A stretch of 64,000 bases of DNA from JACNJF01 sp050288105 (GTDB lineage: Bacteria; Pseudomonadota; Gammaproteobacteria; GCA-001735895), in NCBI GenBank assembly GCA_050288105.1, contig JBNKDE010000006.1, positions 1 through 64,000 of the forward strand. The letters are read 5' to 3'. Position numbers and translations under genes: made by a program. How positions within the stretch are numbered: the first letter of the stretch is position 1; each line of letters starts with the position of its first letter. This document shows positions 60,273 to 64,000 of this stretch, in pieces. The notes beneath the pieces were generated by a model. That model worked only from the letters and a program-made list of their open reading frames with translations, did not search any database and was not told the DNA's origin.

Positions 60273-61254
60273 AGGCAGGCTGGATGCTTGGTTGCTGCAG
60301 GGCAGCAAGCTGCTCCCGCAGTTCCAGAATATGTTGTTCCCAGTAGCGAGTGGTATTAAACCAGGGGAAGCTGTGTGGAAATGCGGGATCAGACCAGCGT
60401 CTTGCGAGCCAGGCGCTGTAATACATGATACGCAGTGTACGAAATACCTCTATTAATTTGAGTTCCGCGAAATTGAAATCATTAAATTCCAGATACCCAT
60501 CGAGAATTTTTTTCATTTGCAGGCTTTGTTGATCCAGATCTCCAGAGAGCAACATCCAGATATCCTGGATCGCGGGCGCCATTCTGGAATCATCAAAATC
60601 GACAAAATGAGGTGCGTCGTCGCGCCAGAGCATATTCCCGGCATGGCAGTCTCCATGCACTCGAATCCAGTTAACCGAGCCTGCCTCATTCATTCTGCTG
60701 TGCATATGTCTTAACAGGTCATCGCACAGGGTTCGGTAGGCTGTTTCAAGTTCCATCGGAATAAAATTCTGCAGGATAAACTGGTAACTTTCCTCACCAT
60801 AATTCTGAATATTAATAGCTGGGCGCAACTGGTATCTGGCTCTGCTCCCTATTGCATGCATGCGTGCCAGCAGGCGGCCTAGTACGGTCAGGTTATCTGC
60901 ATGATCCAGCTCAGGTGCGTGTCCACCTTTACGGGGAAATAATGCGATATTAAAACCCTGATATTTCAGCAGTGTTTGCTGTTGTTGATTGCGCAGCGGG
61001 ACCACGATGGGGAGTTCCTGTGCGGCCAGCTCGAAACAGAATTCATGCTCCTCCAGGATTTGCTCGCGGGTCCAGCGCTCAGGTCGATAGAACTTGGCAA
61101 TGACCGGGCTTTCATCCTCCAGGCCGATCTGGTATACGCGGTTTTCATAACTGTTGAGCGTGAGATAGCGCCCATCGCATAAATAGCCCTGAGCTTCAAT
61201 CGCATCCATGATGAAGTCTGGGGTCAGCTTTTCAAAGGGATGGTCACTCATCAA
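60265..61254 (-). CDS. srkA: Stress response kinase A (RdoA/YihE)
   Basis: 329 residues of the APH/choline-kinase fold. The ATP-binding lysine is near K54 (VIAKFYRP), the catalytic loop is HGDCHAGNMLW (200-210) and the metal site VDFDDS (218-223). It is a cytoplasmic Ser/Thr kinase that protects against envelope and death-type stress. It overlaps the upstream repeat-containing gene by 4 bases and the downstream GIY-YIG gene by 8. Confidence 0.94.
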   Translation of the reverse strand: MMSDHPFEKLTPDFIMDAIEAQGYLCDGRYLTLNSYENRVYQIGLEDESPVIAKFYRPERWTREQILEEHEFCFELAAQELPIVVPLRNQQQQTLLKYQGFNIALFPRKGGHAPELDHADNLTVLGRLLARMHAIGSRARYQLRPAINIQNYGEESYQFILQNFIPMELETAYRTLCDDLLRHMHSRMNEAGSVNWIRVHGDCHAGNMLWRDDAPHFVDFDDSRMAPAIQDIWMLLSGDLDQQSLQMKKILDGYLEFNDFNFAELKLIEVFRTLRIMYYSAWLARRWSDPAFPHSFPWFNTTRYWEQHILELREQLAALQQPSIQPAYE

Positions 61255-61799
61255 TGAGGTGATAATCTTGAGAGTTCTTCCAGGATAGAATCAACCAGCT
61301 GGCGTCCCTGGGTGCCCATTCCGCGCGCGAGTACCTTCGGATCACGCTCGCCATTGATCATTTTACGGATGATGCCGCCCAGCTGTCGCATGTCGCCGCC
61401 AGCCTGGGTCATCTGCTCCGCCATCTGGCTGATAATCTGCAGCGCCTGTGCATTACCAGTTGCGGCCTGGTGCACCATATGCGCAATTCCTGGCGCTGCC
61501 ATACTGGCGTCTGCAGGCTTATTGGGGTCGGGCAGGGTGGCCGGGTTCTGAATACCCTGCAGGATTGCTGCGGCAATGGTGCTATCTTCCTCATCCAGTC
61601 CCTGTAACAGGCTGGTATCGCGTTCACCATTGATAATACGGCGTATTACTGCCACCAGTTCATTCCAGCCGTTTTGCTCACTCACCTTGAGGATTTCTTC
61701 AACCTGGGGCCTGAGCGCTGGATTACCAATGCATTGTACAACCTGTACAATGACGCCGGCATGCGACTGGATGATTTGCTGCTGGCGGTCTAGCATCAT
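61251..61799 (-). CDS. Internally duplicated protein of unknown function
   Basis: 182 residues with no signal peptide or membrane segment. Two copies of a roughly 38-residue unit are clear: residues 47-83 (VIRRIINGERDTSLLQGL) and 139-176 (IIRKMINGERDPKVLARG), sharing the exact hexamer INGERD. They flank a proline-rich middle segment and a glutamine/methionine-rich helix (AEQMTQAGGDMRQL). It lies 2 bases after valS and overlaps srkA by 4, so it is in the operon valS-this-srkA-GIY-YIG. I do not recognise a domain name. Confidence 0.75.
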   Translation of the reverse strand: MMLDRQQQIIQSHAGVIVQVVQCIGNPALRPQVEEILKVSEQNGWNELVAVIRRIINGERDTSLLQGLDEEDSTIAAAILQGIQNPATLPDPNKPADASMAAPGIAHMVHQAATGNAQALQIISQMAEQMTQAGGDMRQLGGIIRKMINGERDPKVLARGMGTQGRQLVDSILEELSRLSPH

Positions 61800-61801
61800 C
61801 G

Positions 61802-64000
61802 TTACAACGCTTTAATCTTGTCAGCCTGGGCCTGCAAGCTGGCCAGTGCCGATTCATTTTCGGCCAGTTTTTCGCGCTCCTTGTTGACTACGGCCTCGGG
61901 TGCTTTATCCACAAAGCCGGCATTACCCAGCTTGCCCCTGATGCGCGCAATCTCAGCCTGTAGCTTTTTCATATTCTTGTCCAGGCGGTCCAGTTCAGCC
62001 TGTTTGTCGATTAATCCGGCAAGCGGTATCAGCAGGCTCATACTGCCCACTAAGGCCGTTGCTGACTCTGGCGCGTTTTCCCCACTGTCCAGCCAGGTGA
62101 TGGATTCCAGCTTCGCCAGCGACATCAGGAAAGACTGGTTCTGGCTAAGCCGGGCCTGATCCATCTCATTCCCATTCTGGAGTAATACGGGCAGCGCTTT
62201 GCCGGGTTTGATATCCATTTCTGAGCGGATGGAACGAATGCCTACGATGAAGGATTTCACCCAGTCCAGTTCCCTGATGGCTTCATCATCAATCAGCGAA
62301 TCATCGCGCTGCGGATAGCTTTGCAGCATGATGGTGTCGCCACTACGTCCTGCCAGCGGTGCTACCTTTTGCCATAATTCCTCAGTAATAAAAGGCATGA
62401 TGGGATGCAGCAGACGTAACATGGTTTCCAGTACCTGGATCAGTGTTGTTCTTGCAGCCCGTTTCTGTTCGGGGCTGGCATCATCCGAGTAAAGCACGGG
62501 TTTGGACAGTTCGATATACCAGTCGCAGTAATCGTTCCAGATAAACTCATATAGCTCTCTGGATGCCAGGTCGAATCGATAGGCCTCAATATGACGCGAT
62601 ACTTCACCGCTAACCTGTTGCAGACGTGAAACAATCCAGCGATCAGCCAGCGATAATTCAACCTCACCTGCGTCCAGCTGATCTTCGGTGTTCTGTAATA
62701 CATAACGTGTGGCATTCCAGATCTTGTTACAGAAGTTGCGATAACCCTCGATACGACCCATATCAAATTTTACATCGCGGCCGGTAGAGGCGAGCGCGGT
62801 AAAGGTGAAACGCAACGCATCGGTGCCATAACTCTGGATGCCGTCGGGGAAGTCCTTACGTGTCTGCTTTTCGATCTTTGCCGCTAACTGCGGCTGCATC
62901 ATACCGCTGGTGCGTTTACTGACCAGTGATTCCAGGTCTATGCCATCAATCAGGTCGATAGGGTCGAGTACGTTACCTTTTGACTTCGACATCTTGTGTC
63001 CATGCGAGTCTCGCACCAGTCCGTGCACATAGACTTCATGAAATGGTACCCGTCCATCCATGAATTTAAGTCCGAACATAATCATGCGCGCGACCCAGAA
63101 AAAGATGATGTCGAAACCTGTTACCAGTACCTGGGTCGGGTAAAAATCTTTCAGACGCTGAGTATCTTCAGGCCAGCCCAGTGTAGAAAAGGGCCAAAGC
63201 GCAGAAGAGAACCAGGTATCCAGCACATCTTCATCCTGCCTTAGCTCTACCTGGGTAGAGAGGTTGTGTTTCTGGCGGATATCGTCTTCATTACGCCCGA
63301 CGTATACATTGCCTGCATCATCATACCAGGCCGGGATACGATGCCCCCACCAGATCTGGCGACTAATACACCAGTCCTGGATGTTATGCATCCACTCGTA
63401 ATAGGTATTCTTCCAGTTTTCAGGCACGAATTTAATCGAGCCATTCTCTACCGCTTCAATCGCAGGTTTGGCTAATGGGCCTGCCTTTACATACCACTGA
63501 TCAGTCAGGAAGGGTTCAATAACGGTTCCAGAGCGATCACCGCGCGGTACCATCAGTTTATGCGGTTCAATTTTCTCGATTAAGCCCTGAGCTTCCAGAT
63601 CGGCCACGATCTGTTTGCGCGCCACATAGCGATCCATACCGATATAGGCGGCAGGAATTAAATGGTCTTCCTCTTCGCTATTGGCGCGGATAGCGGCGTC
63701 TATAGTGAAGATATTGATCAGGCCGCCATGGGGCTGGTTTTGAATGGCGTTTTCTCTGTTATGACGCGTCCATACCTCGTAGTCGTTGAAATCATGTGCC
63801 GGAGTGATCTTTACACAGCCGGTACCAAATTCGGCATCCACATGTTCATCGATGATAATAGGGATATGACGACCGGTAAGCGGTAATTCGACGGTTTGTC
63901 CTACCAGGTGCATATAGCGTTCATCACCTGGTGCAATCGCGATAGCACAGTCACCTAACATGGTTTCAGGGCGGGTGGTTGCTACCACCAGATGACCTTC
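61802..64000 (-). CDS. valS: Valyl-tRNA synthetase, C-terminal part (cut by window edge)
   Basis: About 732 residues are visible; the frame stays open to the right edge, where it reads EGHLVVATTRPETM, part of the editing domain. The full enzyme would be about 900-950 residues. The KMSKSKGN motif, DVLDTWFSSALWPFSTLGWP, the tRNA anticodon-binding region and the C-terminal coiled coil (LIDKQAELDRLDKNMKKLQ) are intact. It charges tRNA-Val. Any apparent start at 63988 is internal. Confidence 0.97.
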   Translation of the reverse strand, partial: EGHLVVATTRPETMLGDCAIAIAPGDERYMHLVGQTVELPLTGRHIPIIIDEHVDAEFGTGCVKITPAHDFNDYEVWTRHNRENAIQNQPHGGLINIFTIDAAIRANSEEEDHLIPAAYIGMDRYVARKQIVADLEAQGLIEKIEPHKLMVPRGDRSGTVIEPFLTDQWYVKAGPLAKPAIEAVENGSIKFVPENWKNTYYEWMHNIQDWCISRQIWWGHRIPAWYDDAGNVYVGRNEDDIRQKHNLSTQVELRQDEDVLDTWFSSALWPFSTLGWPEDTQRLKDFYPTQVLVTGFDIIFFWVARMIMFGLKFMDGRVPFHEVYVHGLVRDSHGHKMSKSKGNVLDPIDLIDGIDLESLVSKRTSGMMQPQLAAKIEKQTRKDFPDGIQSYGTDALRFTFTALASTGRDVKFDMGRIEGYRNFCNKIWNATRYVLQNTEDQLDAGEVELSLADRWIVSRLQQVSGEVSRHIEAYRFDLASRELYEFIWNDYCDWYIELSKPVLYSDDASPEQKRAARTTLIQVLETMLRLLHPIMPFITEELWQKVAPLAGRSGDTIMLQSYPQRDDSLIDDEAIRELDWVKSFIVGIRSIRSEMDIKPGKALPVLLQNGNEMDQARLSQNQSFLMSLAKLESITWLDSGENAPESATALVGSMSLLIPLAGLIDKQAELDRLDKNMKKLQAEIARIRGKLGNAGFVDKAPEAVVNKEREKLAENESALASLQAQADKIKAL

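Noticed and set aside
61810..63950. Several plus-strand frames within valS and similar antisense frames across the window
   Set aside because: They are shadows of strongly coding frames on the other strand, with no ribosome sites or recognisable domains.

Overview
The window is a block of core chromosome from a gammaproteobacterium outside the Enterobacterales. The evidence is a typical division and cell wall (dcw) cluster, the LPS-transport/rpoN operon, the Mla operon and stringent starvation proteins. With these come genes absent from enterics: a cytochrome bc1 complex (petABC), HPr kinase (hprK) beside ptsN, and a short-form HisG that needs HisZ. The order rpoN, lpt, mla, murA, hisG, hisD, degS/algW, petABC, sspAB, yraN, lpoA, rsmI, rnpB, mraZ and dcw resembles the pseudomonad arrangement from memory. 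Base composition is moderate in G+C. The species cannot be named from the sequence. I found no tRNA, CRISPR array, insertion sequence or phage gene.

Layout. 1-7687 (minus strand) is one long operon: fabA, a Ca2+/Na+ antiporter, kdsD, kdsC, lptC, lptA, lptB, rpoN, hpf, ptsN and hprK (cut by the left edge). It joins unsaturated fatty acid synthesis, Kdo synthesis, LPS transport and nitrogen/PTS regulation. 7773-16173 (plus) holds a divergent DUF72-like gene, the phospholipid-trafficking operon mlaF-E-D-[TolC-like]-C-B, then murA, hisG and hisD. 16358-25899 holds an exported glutaredoxin, degS, a Nif3 protein, petABC, sspA-terminator-sspB, and yraN/lpoA divergent from rsmI. 25900-28530 is the only clearly accessory stretch: short dispersed repeats flank an A+T-rich outer-membrane barrel gene with a perfect FNR-type box upstream, followed by RNase P RNA and a small cysteine-containing protein with a Fur-like box.

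28531-46007 (plus) is the full dcw cluster mraZ-rsmH-ftsL-ftsI-murE-murF-mraY-murD-ftsW-murG-murC-murB-ddl-ftsQ-ftsA-ftsZ, tightly overlapped and preceded by a promoter with three MraZ-type repeats. lpxC does not follow ftsZ. Instead 46210-57063 carries glycogen/maltodextrin genes (glgP plus; malQ and glgC minus) interrupted by a large transglutaminase-like membrane protein and a GGDEF protein. 57341-61799 holds a cytochrome c'-like lipoprotein divergent from a stand-alone diiron oxygen-binding protein, then DoxX, UspA, a GIY-YIG protein, SrkA kinase and a duplicated-repeat protein of unknown function. valS runs off the right edge.

The points most worth pursuing are the TolC-family gene inside the mla operon, the cytochrome c'-like/diiron pair, the repeat-bounded FNR-linked barrel gene, the transglutaminase fusion, and the internally duplicated protein between srkA and valS. 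None amounts to a proven new system.
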